Of a stretch of 64,000 nt of DNA, positions 28,656 to 42,818 are shown in pieces. The translations under genes were made by a program, and so were the position numbers. Every line of letters starts with the position of its first letter. Within the stretch, counting starts at the first letter, position 1. Below the pieces are notes generated by a model. The model saw only the letters and a list, made by a program, of their open reading frames with translations, had not been told where the DNA came from and searched no databases. Origin of the DNA: Siniperca chuatsi. Its lineage: Eukaryota; Chordata; Actinopteri; Centrarchiformes; Sinipercidae. The stretch lies in assembly GCF_020085105.1 (NCBI RefSeq), contig NC_058043.1, positions 8,570,667 through 8,634,666 of the forward strand. The letters run 5' to 3'.

Positions 28656-29099
28656 TAATAGCTCAACATGTTTATTTGATTTGTTGCTGAGAGTTAATTG
28701 AAAAGATTGATACACTCTGATGTTTGTATGGTAAATAGGAATGTACTGCAAGCAGCTTAGCTTAGAACACATAATGAGAACAGCGGTGAACAGCTAGCCT
28801 GGCTATGTCCAAAGGTAAAGAGGATCTGCCTACCAGTACCTCTAAATTAAATTAACATGTTATATCTCATTTGTTTAATCTTGACAAAATAAGAAAAAGA
28901 TTTTGTTACCTTTGGACAGAGTCAGGCTAGCTTTTTTCCCCTGTTTCCAGTGTTTGTGCCATGCTAAGCTAACCAGCTGCTGGCTCCAGCTACTGTACAT
29001 GTTTACTGTACAGACATGAGCGAGGTATCAATCTTCTCATGTACTCTTGAAAAGAAAACAAGTAAGCGTATTTCCCAAATGTTGAAGTATTTCTATAAA
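28648..29099. repeat. fold-back MITE, 'TTCCCAAAATGTTGAACTAT' family, full copy
   Basis: It starts TTTAAAGTAATAGCTCAACA and ends GTTGAAGTATTTCTATAAA. Internal arms GTCCAAAGGTAAAG and TTACCTTTGGACAGAGTCAG are inverted relative to each other. It abuts the preceding TTAA element directly, sharing the TTTAAAG junction. Confidence 0.72.
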
Positions 29100-32000
29100 T
29101 GTAAGTAATACGCTGTTGCATTAGTATAAAATTAACAGTAGCCTACATAGAATCCTATGGCAAATAGAGATCAACAACAACAAATCCTGGACATTGACTA
29201 TTTTGAAGCAATGGGGAACCAGGACGGAGTGGAGGAGCGGAGGGGGGCTTGTCTAATAACATGTCCCACTGAGCAGGGCTACGACAAAACCAGCTTGAGC
29301 TGCAGCCAATGTGTTCAGCCACTGTCACACGCAAAAATAAAATCACTCAGCTTGCAAGGAACGAGGTGCAATTACCTCAAGGTCCTAATTAAAGTAAATT
29401 AAGTGATAAGTGAGACAGAGACAGAGACAGAGGGAGAGACAAAAAGGGAACAGTGTTACCAAAAAGTTAAATTGTCATTTTACTTGAGATAATGACTGTA
29501 GACTTACATCAATCCCAAGAAAAATCTTTGAAGACATCCAACATAAATCCATTTTTCTTTCCCTCAACATGTTTCTCCCTGAAGAGGATTTTCATATATT
29601 CATGACAGCACGATGTGTCTATGTTTTCTGCTCCCTTCACATCCCTGCCTGTATTTGATGTCCTCCACAATCCAGCCTTTGGACACAGTGTGTTTTGAGA
29701 GACAGATGAGAAGAAATTATTCATTCATCAGACAAGGCCCAGGAAACAAATCCCAGCTGACCTGCTTGATGCTGCAGCTCTTCCGCCGTGCAGGTGCAGG
29801 GCTACGCTTATTAGGGCTTTCAGTGGAGCATGGTGCTCGGGTCATCATCTCTCCGGTAGTGACTCTGTGTGACAGCAAACACAAGCTAGCCTGACCTCTG
29901 AAAATGTGCACATCACACCACCTAATTCAAATGTCAAACCAGATAAGTAACTGCAGGGATAATAGTATGATATGATGGCTGGACGGGCCTGTCAGAGCCG
30001 TAATTATTTCACACCAAGAGGAAATATGTATTTGGCCTCAGGTGTATGTTTTCTTGTTTCTGCGGGCATTCTGGGGGTAAATGTGTCACATCAGAACTTT
30101 GCTGAGGCAGATATATACTCATCAAAACTTTTGTGATTGCTTTGGACTGGCAATTTCAAAACGCAGCGCAGAGGAAGATGACTGAGTGCAGCTGTCCATG
30201 GTGCTGAAATTGACACACAAAATAGACTTGTGTGTGTTTGCTTTCACTCTCTGTAGGTTTGACAGACATTACATCACATTAAATAAAATAATTATTGTGG
30301 GGTGGTTTTGAATAATAAAAGCCTGATCAACACAATGTCCATCAGTGGGATTTTATCTTGATGTGCATTCATGGCAAAGTGCCCAATAAAGAGATTAGAG
30401 AACTGCATTTTTAAAAGCACAACAGATGGCCAATGATAAAAACACCTGCAATCATGTTTTTGATGTATTTTTATTACTTGTATGATAAAACCAATTTTCA
30501 TTTGAGATTCATCAGCACCCAGAGATACATTTGAATGCAATGATACACAAGATATGACATTTTTCTCCCATTATTTTCTCTTAGTGTTGTTTTCTCTAAT
30601 TCCTGCTACACCTGCAGGAGACAGGAGATTCATTCATTTGTACAACAGGTTATTTGGGTGCATTTTCTCTGCTAATTAAAATACCATTCGTCTAACTTGA
30701 TGCCTTCCTCACATCAGAGCCTTTTATTGTTATTATGATTAAGCGAGTGAGGGGATAACATGTTCATTAGACCTCATTTCATCTCAAGCTTGTGAGTCAA
30801 AACTGGTTTTAAATTAAGACTGAATATGTGCAGTGGTTATTGTTACTGTCAGTGGTGGAAGAAGAATTGAGATCCTTTATTTAACTAAAAGAAGCAGAAG
30901 AATTTTACTGAATGGCCCCTTTCAAAGTGTTATTTTATTACATAGTATATCATTGGATTATTGTCAAATCTTAATCTGCAAAGTAACTACAGGCACAGAT
31001 ATGCTTTGAGCTAAATGCTAATGCTAGAATGGTAACATGCTTTCAGTGACAATGCTGATATGCTTTACCATGTTCCCCATCTTGTTTTAACTTGTTAGCA
31101 TGCTAACATTTGCTAATTAGCACCAAGCACAGCACAGTTGAGGTTGATGGGAACGTCATTCGTTTTGCAGGTATTTGGTCATAAACCAAAGTATTGGACA
31201 AATTGAAATTTTGACCTCATGATGGCACTAGATGAAAAGTTAAGGTTCACCAGAGTTATTGCAACTTATCCTGAGGGATACATGAATGTTTTTTGTTAAA
31301 TTTAATGTCAATCTATCCAATAGTTGTTGAGACATTTCACTCAAAACCACAAATGTAAACTTCACAATGGCACTAGAGTAAAAGTCAGGGGATCACAAAA
31401 GTCAGTAAGATGCATCATCTTGAAACCATGATTTTCATAGCAATCGATCTAATAGGTGTAGAGATATTTCAGTCTGGTCCAAAGTGGCCACGCCGTTAGG
31501 ATGGCTAAAAACTAACCCAAACAAAATTTAGAGCTAGACTATTGATTAAATACTAAAATTGCACATAAACTGTTCCAGCAGGTTCAATACCAGGTAGAAT
31601 GTAATCTGGTGCATTACTCAAATGTTACTTTACCTGAGTATTTCTGTTTTATGCTACTTTATACTTGTGCATCACTAGATTATACAAGGAAATATTGTAC
31701 TATTTACTCCACTACTATTTCACAGATGCTTGAGAGCCGCTAGCATGGCTGTAGACTTTTACACTGTGTCTACACAGGAGGCGTAACGTGAGCAGCATGT
31801 TAGCTGAGCAGAAGCAACAGCAGCAACAGTCCTCCATGTGTGCCTACACAGCATGTGTTCAGGCATAATATTGAGTGTAGGTTGCCCGAGTTTTGGCAGC
31901 GCTCAGAGCTGAATGCACAATCACTGTAGTTCTGTGTGTAAAATGGAATAAAATAGACTTGAATCATAAAAATACGCTTCTGGTCTCGTTTGCGCACGTA

Positions 32001-35000
32001 TAGCGTGAGTGAAACACGATCTGTTATGTGGCAGCTTGACTATTAAAACAATATAAAAATCTGCAGTGGGGCTTTGCAAAAAAATACAAGGTAATTTGAA
32101 GTTTAGACCTGAAAGCTTTGCCCTGCTTTATTTTAAATAATAATTCTAACAATGAAACTTACATGGTTCCTCAAATCCTTTCCAAAAACCAGGGATGGAT
32201 GCTGAAGCACACTCTCTTCCTCTGCTTCGCTTCCTTTTGTTTGCTCAACCACTGTGCAATGATTTCCTGTGCCAAGGTAGAGAAACCACACATTAAACTC
32301 TATTCTGAGCACAGGCTTCATCCTCCCTGTGTATTGTGAAAGAATCCAATAATAGGACTGAAAGTGAGAGAAACCCTGCAGAGATCTAATCAACGCCACA
32401 CATTGTACTGAGCCAGTGTCCAATGTATGCTGGAGCAGGGATCATCAGCAGCCATTTTCAGAAGCCAATGTAAGAATTATCATCACTCAAGGTTTGTGGT
32501 ACATTTCTTATTGCGTAGATTCCTCTGACATTTGTGCTGAGGTTTCAATAGGCAACCCCCAGAACATCTGCAGAGGGACAATTCTGAAATCTCGCTGAGT
32601 TGGTGGTTAAACGGCAGTGACAGACAATTTCTTCATTTTCTCTTTCAACTCCACGATGGTGCACCTCTGCCCCTTTTTGACCGCATTGACCGACTCCATC
32701 TTACACTTAAGAACCCAATTTTATATTTCACCACATTCATTTGCAGCCCCAAGGAAGGTTTCACTCTATTCCTGCTGAATATTTACACATGCAGTATCTT
32801 CCTCTGACAAGAAAATGCCAATTTATGTGGCACACAAAATTGCTTTCATCCAATAAGCCAGATGCAAATGAATTCCAGTAAAGAAGGTCAAACATATTCC
32901 AGATTTTCTAAACCCTCCTTAATAAAAAGGGTCTGATGTTGGTCTAAATATAGAAGTACTCTTAGAATATGATGCACACTGCCCTGAGTGCTGGTTTGTA
33001 ACACATTCCTAATAGGCTTTGACTTGCCTGCCTGATAACAAAATATAGGATCTCTGCTTCAGACCCCCCAAAAAAAAAAAGCGTGCTTGACATTTTTCTG
33101 AAGATCTCATTCATACACAGGGCTCAAATGTGTGCAGTAGGCAGGTTACCAGAGCGATTTGGCGTAGAGTGCATCCTGCTCCACAGGATATGGGGAAATG
33201 GGCTGATCAAGTTCTGTCCACCTGTTCGTAGAGGGAATGACCTCCAGGAACAGGTAGACGTCCCAGCAGGGTAAGTTCATGCACAAGCCAAGCATACATT
33301 TAATGCACAGTCGAGTGATGAAGCCATGAACTCAGTGTGGTGAAGAGGAGTGAACTTAACTCAAACCCAAAATTTAAGAAGCAGAGACGTGTTAGAAAGT
33401 GAGATGGATAGAAAATGGCCTGAAACCTTGGAAATAAAAGGTGCCATCTGGTATTTTGGGCAAAACTGAATTTTCCATATAATAGAGTAACTCAAAAAGT
33501 ACATTAGATTCGGCTGAAATTAGCTGTTTGAAAGAGTTTAGGTTCAAAATCGGTTTAATTAGCTACCTATGTTATTTTCTAGGGTTACAGATTATGTTAA
33601 AAAATACCTGTTCAGGACTGGAACATCCACCCTGGGTGCCAAGTTTATGTATCGGAGTTTTAAGTAATGATAGCAGCTCATTCACGCTATTTATTTGGCT
33701 TGAGGAAGTCAACACTCGAGAAAGATTAGATAGCATTACGTTTGCCAAACTCATCGGTTAGTCCTCATCTTTAAATACTTTTCTCTTGTAAAGGTGAAGG
33801 TATGAACACTGTGTTGCTTGTCCAATTAGGTTTTTCTATAGTAAGGTATTCAAACCACTCAGTGGTTATGTAACAACGAATAACATCTTAATTACATTTT
33901 TATTTAAGATATTGTACTGTAGTACCATGACCAACAAGCTCTACACTCTGCTCCCTATCATCCACTGGTGAGGTTACTGACTTGTTGCAGTTTTTTAGCA
34001 TGACATCATTTATGTAGCCATCAAATACACATTTAAGACCCTCTTACTGTACAAGGCTCTAGTTGTGAAACAAGTAAGCTGGAAACAAAGTGAGATGGAG
34101 ACAGAGTTTTTAACCAACTCACTGCGTTTTAGTATTACCATTAGCTCACGCTAGCTAACTACAGCTAATAAAATCTGCTGTCGTTTCAGCCAACTGAATC
34201 TATGGTCGACTGCTAGAAATGAGAAGCCTGCTTTTGTCTAACTCTGTCTGAAATCGAAGTGGTTTAAAAAACTACTGGTAATTTCTAGTTTTAAATCATC
34301 CAGCATTATTATTGTAAAGTGCATATGTGCTGTGCTAAAAGGGAACTTAGCAACAGTAACTAAGGGGGGTGGGGTTTAGGGAAGGGTAATTTGCTATTTA
34401 TTGGTTATGATGCTCAAATAAACTATTCACATTCCAGGTCTTGACCCCTGACCCATATCAGTCAGAAAGGTTAGACTAGTTTAGTTAGTTACTAGTTAAA
34501 GTAACTAAAAGTTACTTTGAGTTAATGTTTTTGTTTTCATTAATTGATTTTGATGCTGTTGTAAGTCCAATTTTTGCTGTCAGTTTGACCAGAATACCTC
34601 TACTAATCTCCACTAAAATGCATTTTGTAACAGAATTTTTCTATAGGCAAACCTAAATTCTACACACACACACTCACACACACATACACATACATGTATT
34701 GTAATTAATGTTTTTGCTTTATTCTGAATCTGAATTTTCTAATTCACTTTTATGCTCTAAATCACTTGTTTGTCTCTTGCAGCTTCTTGTTTTTGTTTTA
34801 TTTTTAACTCATTGTGGCAATGTAGTGTTTAATCCTGTAACTATTACATGTCACTGTTATTTATATCAGTGTAAACAGGGCTCTCTGTGAGTTTCCCCTG
34901 TATAAATAAAAGTTTCAGTCAGTCAATCAATCAATCTAATCAATTGTTAATCTTGAATGCAATTATTCACTTCAAATACTTCTTCATTTTCAAATACCCC

Positions 35001-38000
35001 TAGTTATTTTGAAAAAGAAAATGTGAAATACATCCATATTTAAAGCTAAAAATAGACTCTGAGGGAAGATAAATCGAAGCAGGATAAAAATGTAGTTTTT
35101 TGGCTCAGAAATCATGGGATCAGAGAAAACAAGAATGCTTACTCAAATGTGGCTGGAGGCATTTAATTCCACATTAATGACCTAAAAGTTTAGATTAGAT
35201 TAATATCAACTCAACATCATTACAAAAGTATTCTGGTCTTCCATGTCTGCTTAGTTTTCTCTATATTTACAGTATTGATTTGCTACATTATAAGCACTCG
35301 AATAAATAGAAAGCAACAAAATGTCAGCAAATGTCAGCTGATGAAAATGCATCAAACTGTGTGTTTTCATATCACATTCACACACAATTGGATCTCACTC
35401 TCTGCCTCCCCCGTCCTTCCTGCTACGGGATGCTGCATCCTGAAAAACACCTTCAGAGTCAATGAGGGTAATAAACTGATGATAAACACTGCACGCTCAC
35501 ATAAACAGATCAGAGAACTTCATTTACACACTGTTGTAACCGAAGAAAGGGTCTATTTGGTCTAAATTCAATCAGTGGAGGAGGTGGTTTGTTTATAAGA
35601 TTCAGAAAGGCGGAAATCTTTTGCCCTGTTTCTAGTCTGTCAAGAACTTGTGAATGATGTCTCTGTCATTAGTTTATAATTTGCAGTTTAATCTCATTTG
35701 TGAATAGAGCAAGCTGACTGTGAGCATTGCACAAAGCTGTGAGTGTATAATACCTGAGCTCTGTTTGGACTCAAGCTTGACACATTCTTACATGCAATGG
35801 CTCTTAAATAAAATGTTTCTTTTTCACTTGTTTCACCTTCATACAGTGACTCAGTTCTTATTAACAGCACAAAAGCTTTTACATTTGCTGCTTTAAAGTC
35901 CTTGGTAGGTCTTTCAATGAGGAAGATACACATAAAAAGTGAAGTCAAATATCTAACAGCAATACTATAAACCCCTTTTATAAGCAACATTCACAACTGT
36001 ACCTTTTGATGGCACTGCATCATACTATGTGATATGCTTTGTAAGGTTATTACTTTATTCTATTATTCTATCTTTATGATAGTTGTTTCCTTTTCATTTT
36101 ATCAGTTTATTATATGATGGAATAATGTAGCTAACACATTACAGTCTGCAAATGACAGTGTAATTATTAACTGTGTTCTTTATTGTTTATTTGGATCCCC
36201 ATTAGCTTCCACAAAGTTGCTGCTTTAATATTACTTATTACTGCATTGTACAATTCAATTGTCTTCTATATGGAATATTGTTTGGACTTAATGTTTTTAT
36301 TTGATCATGTAAAATCATTGTATATACTGTAGGCTATTTGTATTGTGATATTTAAGGCAATAAGCTAACCAACTAACTAACAATAACTGTATTTCTATTT
36401 TATTATTATTTATTTGTTTGTTTGAATTTTAGTTTATCTACTTTACTCATTTTTAATTGATTTTATTTTTATTTTTTTAAATGCCATTATAATGACTTTG
36501 AATTGCCTTTGTGTTTGAAAGGTTTTATACAAATAAAACGGCCTTGCAGGGTATCAATAAAATACTTAATGGGTACCTATACCAGGTCTAATACAAGGGA
36601 AGAAGACAAAAGGTTAGGGAATAAGGGGCCAACAACTTTGTGTGTAAGAGGGACTTAAAAATAAATTACGCTTGTCTGAAAGTATTTTTAATTTACCGAG
36701 TACCCATTTGTAGTCTGGTATCATTATTTTAAGATTATGATATACTTACAAAACATTTTGGGAAAATACATTATACAAGTTTTTATATGGAGTACTGTTT
36801 AATATTAATATGTGTATATTATGATTGGTGCTGGGGAATAAAACATTAGTCTGGGAAGAAGGGTGTAGCTTAATGGCTGTAGCTATAAAATGTGTAAATA
36901 TGTGTATGTGTAACTTTATTGAGGTTTATTGGACAACATATAAAGTGTGTTATAGTGTTATCACTCACAAAAAAAATGACACTTTTATCTATGTTTTTAC
37001 CAACTTATATTGAAAAGCATGTATAAGATAATGGCCATTACTTTATTTTTTTTGACAAGAAAGCTCCTTTATTACAGCATATGTGTGGGGTATGTGGGCT
37101 CAAGAAATAAAGCAGTTCCTTGTTCACCTCTTTTTCAAGGTAATTATAAAGTAAGTGTTGGATGTGGGCTGTAGTATGTAGCATTACTTACAGTATAATT
37201 ACACAATTTGTTTGAAAAGTGACAGCCACCATTCCTGAACACAGACAGAAAGGTTTTGTGTATGTGTAAATGAACTGATGTTTGTGTGTTTGCAAATTGC
37301 TGAAGTGTGAATTTAGAGGATTTTTCATAAATAAAATAATTAATTGTTCATCTAAATGTATCAAGTCATTGTTGTTGAACAAGGAAACTGACTGATATAA
37401 TGAGATTGAGTGGAAGCATTAGTGCTTGTATTCTCGAGACAAATTTCCCATGGGAAATAAAAAAGCTAGGCTGATTACATTTGAAAAATCAGAACTAATA
37501 GTTCTACAATACAGATGATTATATCTTTAATATAAGTTATTACTTATCAGGTAATTTAAACTAATCCCTTCATTACTTCTGCATTTTAAGTATGTGTCAC
37601 ATTTTTCAAGTTTCTAGTGTGACAGTTTTACACATATTGACTGCAATATGCAGGAGGTGGAAATATGTTCATCTTGGAACATAGGAACATCATGAGAGAA
37701 CAGTGTTAGCGGCTGTGGGTGCATCTGGTCCTGCGAAATGTTGTCATCTTTCTTAAGTGCTACAGCATGATCATCTAACGCAGTGACCAGCACCACACAC
37801 AGTTCAGGCTCATCACAGATCCACTGTTTTAAGTGTAAAGCAGACTGTACGTTTGACGGCATCTCTTGGCTTTCTCTAAATGTACAACTAGTTGAGATAA
37901 TTCAAAATTTTACTTTGTGCAATTGACCGTTTGATTAAAATTGCTTTTCTAGGCTCTGGGAAAGTTTTACCAATATAAAACTTTCGTGGTTTAAAAATCC

Positions 38001-39000
38001 GTATTACATAGAGTAACAAGGTTACATGTGTCTCTTTTATAATGGTGGTCTATGGGGAAAATGCATTTTTCACTGCAGTACTGAGAGTGGCCACTGGGAA
38101 TGGCTAGCAGCAAGGCAGAAAGGCAGCACCATATTCAGTTCTCTTAATACATCCGTGGTTCCGGCATGTGGAGACATCCAAAGCTTGACAAATCTGCCGT
38201 GCCTAGTTGTGGTTGATATGCTATGATTTGAAAATTGCTGTTCGGGGGGAGGGGTTTAGCAAATGGTTGATTGCTCGCACTTTTTGTTTACACCTTTACA
38301 CCATTTACCAGCCCTGCTATGACCCTATAAACAGAAGCTTTGTGAAGCTCACAGTAGATTGTTTTTGCTGAAACTCTGTCGAATAAGTGTTTTATAGAAG
38401 AGTGAGGGTTTGAGGCTGGACATTTGGGGTCTTTAGCAGCTACCAGAGTCTTTCTCTGGCTGTTGGTGAGCACTAGATTCTGACTGCTGTTCTTGTTTGC
38501 GCAGTCTGTCTGGCAGATAACATGACAGTTTCTCTTGTTGCATCACATAACACAGGTTTTGCGGCTGAAAAATCTGCAGTTCAGGTACCAACTATATCAT
38601 TTTTCAGCCTCTGTTAGTTGTCTCACAGTGTTTTGAAAACATACAGTATAGAAGTAGTGAGTAGTATAATCTCAATTGCGTGTTAATTGTATTCAGTTGC
38701 TAAATGAAGTTAATGGTGTTAATTGCTGTTCATGTGTTGCTTATTCATGTCTGTATATTTCAAAAGCTGTATTTTAAATAGGATCTAAACCTTACGGACC
38801 ATTTTATGTTTTACTTCTCAGACACACTGTTGTTCTATCTGTGATCTCAGGTTGTCTAACACATTTTAAAATTATGCATGTGGAGTCAGAAGTAATAAAG
38901 CTTTATCTGTTATGCTGTTTTGCTTCTAAACTTACCACAAAATGATACTTATCCCAGATGTATTTTAAACCTTTATCTAATCCAGGCAATGTTTTGCTAC
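29100..39000. other. gene desert, second part
   Basis: About 10 kb without a supported gene. Unique-looking blocks at 29590-30110 and 30590-30800 (AT-rich homeodomain-like motifs, few repeats) may be regulatory. GGATCCCCATTAGCTTCCAC near 36193-36212 is a familiar fish retroelement scrap. The small open frames here are short, lack splice context and match no family I know. Confidence 0.5.
30850..31725. repeat. mosaic of two fish repeat families
   Basis: The segment opens with GTGGTGGAAGAAG-type and TGAATGGCCCCTTTC sequence of the AAAAGTAGCAATA family, passes into the inverse of the GGATTGTCATGAAATTTG family (31005-31510, with TTGTTAGCATGCTAACATTT), and ends with a reversed scrap of the first family (CTTTACCTGAGTATTTCTGT, GTACTATTTACTCCACTACT). 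Confidence 0.55.
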
Positions 39001-39715
39001 TTAAAGGATAAGGCTGGCAAAATTGTATATTTTTGTTATTGTCAACAAATCCCATTAAAAGACCAAAACAGTCTCTCAATACTTTCCCAGCCTGTTTGTG
39101 ACACTCAGCCCCAAGCCCATTTATAACTGAAGAAAGTAAGCTTTAAAAACAGGTCACAAAGTTAATAAAACATTCATTAATTTTTTAAATAGACCAAATA
39201 ACTTCTTAAAACAGTTGAGTACTGTAGTTTTTAGCAAACGTTTCTCAAACAGGAGTAAATAGTGCTTTTGTTGAGGACTATTTTCAGCCGTGGATTAATT
39301 AATTCCATTTGTATATAATGTCCATAGTACCACTTGTAAATATTTTCATAATGTTGCTCTACCCTGCATTTATGCACACACTTTATATCCCGCACTTGCT
39401 TATTGCACTTCTGGTTAAAGCTAAACTGCATTTCGTTGCCTAGTACTTGTACATGTGTAATGACAATAAAGTTGAATCTAATCTAATCTGAATCTAATCT
39501 ACACATTTTGTGCTTTAGCGAGTATTTACAGCAGCAGGATGGTGAATGTGGGATTGACTCAAAATAAACTGCATTGCCCATGTTTATGGAAATGAAGAGA
39601 AATGTCAGCCAGTGCAATGCTGTTCAATGTTGTGTTTTTAATAGTTTTTGGACAACAATAGAGCTCTATGGCACAGAAGAATAAACTACATCAGGTTTTG
39701 GCGATTTGAAACTGC
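39001..39715. repeat. TTAA-type MITE copy with nested LINE tail
   Basis: The left end, TTAAAGGATAAGGCTGGCAA followed by GTCAACAAATCCCATTAAAA, matches the element at 28175. Internal stretches (AACAGGTCACAAAG, CCCATGTTTATGGAAATGAA, TTTTTAATAGTTTTTGGACA) also match. The right terminus is lost. It is interrupted by a LINE 3' tail at 39312-39498. Confidence 0.62.
39312..39498 (+). mobile_element. L2-like LINE 3' tail nested in a MITE
   Basis: It contains GCATTTCGTTGCCTAGTACT, TGTACATGTGTAATGACAAT, AAAGTTGAATCTAATCTAAT and further TCTAATCT tandem units, the classic 3' end of fish L2-type LINEs with its short tandem tail. Only the tail inserted, as is usual for 5'-truncated copies. Confidence 0.65.
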
Positions 39716-40519
39716 CACACAAGCACGTTATTAACCCAAACATGAACTATCAGTCTAACCTGAAAAATGCACCTGGTTTTACATTTTATTTGGATGGAAA
39801 ACGTGTCTGAAAATGTTTCTATGGACAACAGACAAGAAAAAATTCTCTGAAAAGTCTAAACAGGAACAAATGACAAGGGGATAGATAATTGTTTTCCAGC
39901 ACAAGACTCCTTTTGATGAATGTCTCATTATAATCTGGAGATGATGGATGTGAGTTGGATAAAGCCTTGTGTGTTTATGTGACTGTTTAGGCAAAATGAG
40001 GGATACAAGGGCCTCTCAATCCTATTCTTTGCACAGTGAGGTGTAACGGTTTGGAGTGAAAGGTTTTAATGGCTTTCAGTTGTTATTATTCTGTGTGTTA
40101 TGACAGCTTGATTGGGCCTGCGGTCTTCTTTCATTGCTCTTCCATTTGCATGCGCCTCCCTTTGCCTCCTTCCACAGCTTTGTGTTGTTATGGTAATTTT
40201 CATGAAGTAGATTGCATCTAGTTGGCTGCTCCACTTGGGTCCTATCTATGGGAGAAGCCTGGAGCAACAGCATAATAATCATAATGAACACAACTCTACT
40301 GTGTGCAAGGTTACAGTTAGGATTTCATTTAGGGTTAGAGTTTATTTCAGAGCAGCACTCCAGCTAACAAGCGAGGCATTTCAACCGATTAGGTGCCTCT
40401 CTGGCTAGCTGAAGTGCTTCCCTGGTGTGACATTAAGGCAAAAATGAAGTGTGTAATTTAGTGTCATTTTAACTATCCATAACCTAGGTTCACGATTAGT
40501 ACTTCCGTATACACATACA

Positions 40520-40735
40520 ACATCTGTTGCATGTCTGTCTGACCTGGAAGAGGGATCCCTCCTCTCTTGTTTTTCCTGAGATTTATTTCTGCTTTTCCTG
40601 GTAAAGAGTTTTTTTCAGGGAGTTTCTTCCTTATCAGAGGTTGACAGAGGTTGACAAATGTTGTATGGATTGTAAAACCCTTTGAGGCAAATTTGTGATA
40701 TTGGGCAATATAATAAAATTGACTTGAAACAAAGC
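40520..40735 (+). repeat. LINE-type 3' tail (fish)
   Basis: GACCTGGAAGAGGGATCCCT, TTTTTTTCAGGGAGTTTCTT, TTTGAGGCAAATTTGTGATA, TTGGGCAATATAATAAAATT and GACTTGAAAC form the conserved tail of a common fish retroelement. The upstream body is absent. Confidence 0.6.
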
Positions 40736-42757
40736 ATGGAAATGTCCTATTTGGGCATATCCTGGCAAAATAAAGGTTTCAAAACAATGGGCACGTAAGC
40801 ATCAAGAGAAAAATCACAGTGCAAAACACTGATCTAGCCCAATGTACTTTTTGTATGTAATTGTGTATTTTTGCATTATTGTTAACAAGCAACAATGAAG
40901 CACATCAGTACATTCTGTACTGTCTTGCACGCTGCATCTTTTACTGTGCGTCACAATTCTCCACCTCCTGATTTTGATCCAATGCCAACGTTCAGTGCCA
41001 AAACAGGAAGTAGTGTTTTCTTTATGTAGTGAGGAAGTAAGTAAGTGTGTCAGGGGTGTATGAGACCCATCAAATGAAACCGGAGTTTCTGGAGTGTTCA
41101 GTCACAGACCTGCAATTACTGTTCGCCATTTTATTTACTGTACCCACAATCTTTGCCTAACCCTAACCAAGTGTTTTGTTGCCTAACCCTAACCATACCT
41201 TAACCATAATTTATTTGCCATAATCATGATCTTTCTCAAACCTTGATCATATTGATGTTGCCATTTGCAGATATTGTAAAAAACGAGAATTTTAAAACGT
41301 CTGCCTTTAATGTAAATATAAACATTGTCATTGAATGTAATCTAGGGCTTTGCAGAAACGCCTAATATCAACATTCTTGTCTGGCAATAGATGATAAGCC
41401 AGTATAAGCCTGTACAGATATACTGGCCTGGCTAATTTATCAGTCAAGCTCTAGAACTGACCCTTTAAGTCAGCAGTTATACCTTAAACATTAATACTTT
41501 AGTTAAAAAAAGGTTATTTTCAACTGCATAGTTGCAAGCTTATCTTGCTAGAATCCACATTTGCCAGTATCAATTTAATAGGAATAAAGATAAGTAGCAA
41601 CATCCTCTTTGTGGGTAATTCAAATTCAAAGAGCACTTTTAAATTACAATGATATAATGAGGTATTTCAAAGAGAATTCTGTTTTCTACATCTGCAGCAG
41701 TCTCATTGAGATGTTCTTCATTTGAGCAGCTAACCTGTGGCTTTTCCTCTCTGTGAGTTTTTTTCTCCAGTCTTCAACATAGAAGTGCAGCTCTTGAAGG
41801 AATGATAAAACGAGTGTGCACTGCAGCTCGTTAGCTTGGTATTTACTGTAACTCATACAGTATAATGTACTTTAGCTCTTTTACTGGGGAATCTGATAAA
41901 ACGATTTGGAGAAGGATAGTATTTCAATCACATAATTACACATCTCTAAAAGCCTATTCAACACATATGTCTGAAAAAGCTTTTTTTTTTCTTCTATTTT
42001 TCACTTTTCTCCTCACCTGAAACTGCAGTTTCCCTCCAGCCCTGTGTGCATCTGCATACCTATTTCCAGCACTGTGAATGTGCCTGCCTCGAGTGTATGT
42101 TTGTACATGTGTTTGTATGTCTGCAGGCTTCTGTGTTTTTGCCTTACAGTATGTGTTTGTGTGTGTGTGTATAACAAGACCCCAGCACCTGATTTGGGGC
42201 CAGTGAGGAGTAGCTGCCATCTGGTCAGCCCTGAGGGAGTCCGCTGGCCACCCAGAGCTGCTCGACCCCAACAGGTAGCCCGTCTGACATCTCCACTCAT
42301 CTCCAACCCACCAAACGGAAGATAATGAGGAGCAGACAGCTGGCCAAAGGACCGTGTGTGCCCCCCCATCAGCACCAGGAAAACTGTCAGAAGTGCCTAC
42401 TTTGCTTTTCAGCAACGTAAGCAGTTCTGTGCTAGGGGTGAGTTTCATCTGGACACATTACTGGCTGGCTGTGTGTGTGCAGTAGTTTTCCTTCAAAGGC
42501 AGGGATATCCATGCATCATACAATACAACCTCTCATTCAATAATCACAGCCACATGTGTTTTTAATGTTTACCTGAAGCAGAAAGCAAACACGACTCAAT
42601 AATGAGGCATCATCTGTAAAACAAAGGCTCTGTATCACAGCTTTGTGTTAGAAAGATATGTGGTTGCATTATTCAGCCTACAGATGGCAGTATTTCAAAG
42701 GAAACTTGGAGTGCATGCTGCTGTGTGCATTTATCTGGACTTCTGAATGAAAATAAA

Positions 42758-42818
<61 letters not shown>

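Noticed and set aside
41156..41195. Interstitial telomere array (CCTAACCCTAACC)
   Set aside because: Only two short interrupted units are present, which is within chance and ordinary repeat debris.
41954..42448. 164-codon minus-strand frame
   Set aside because: Low-complexity TG/CA sequence creates histidine/threonine runs; no domain or conserved motif.
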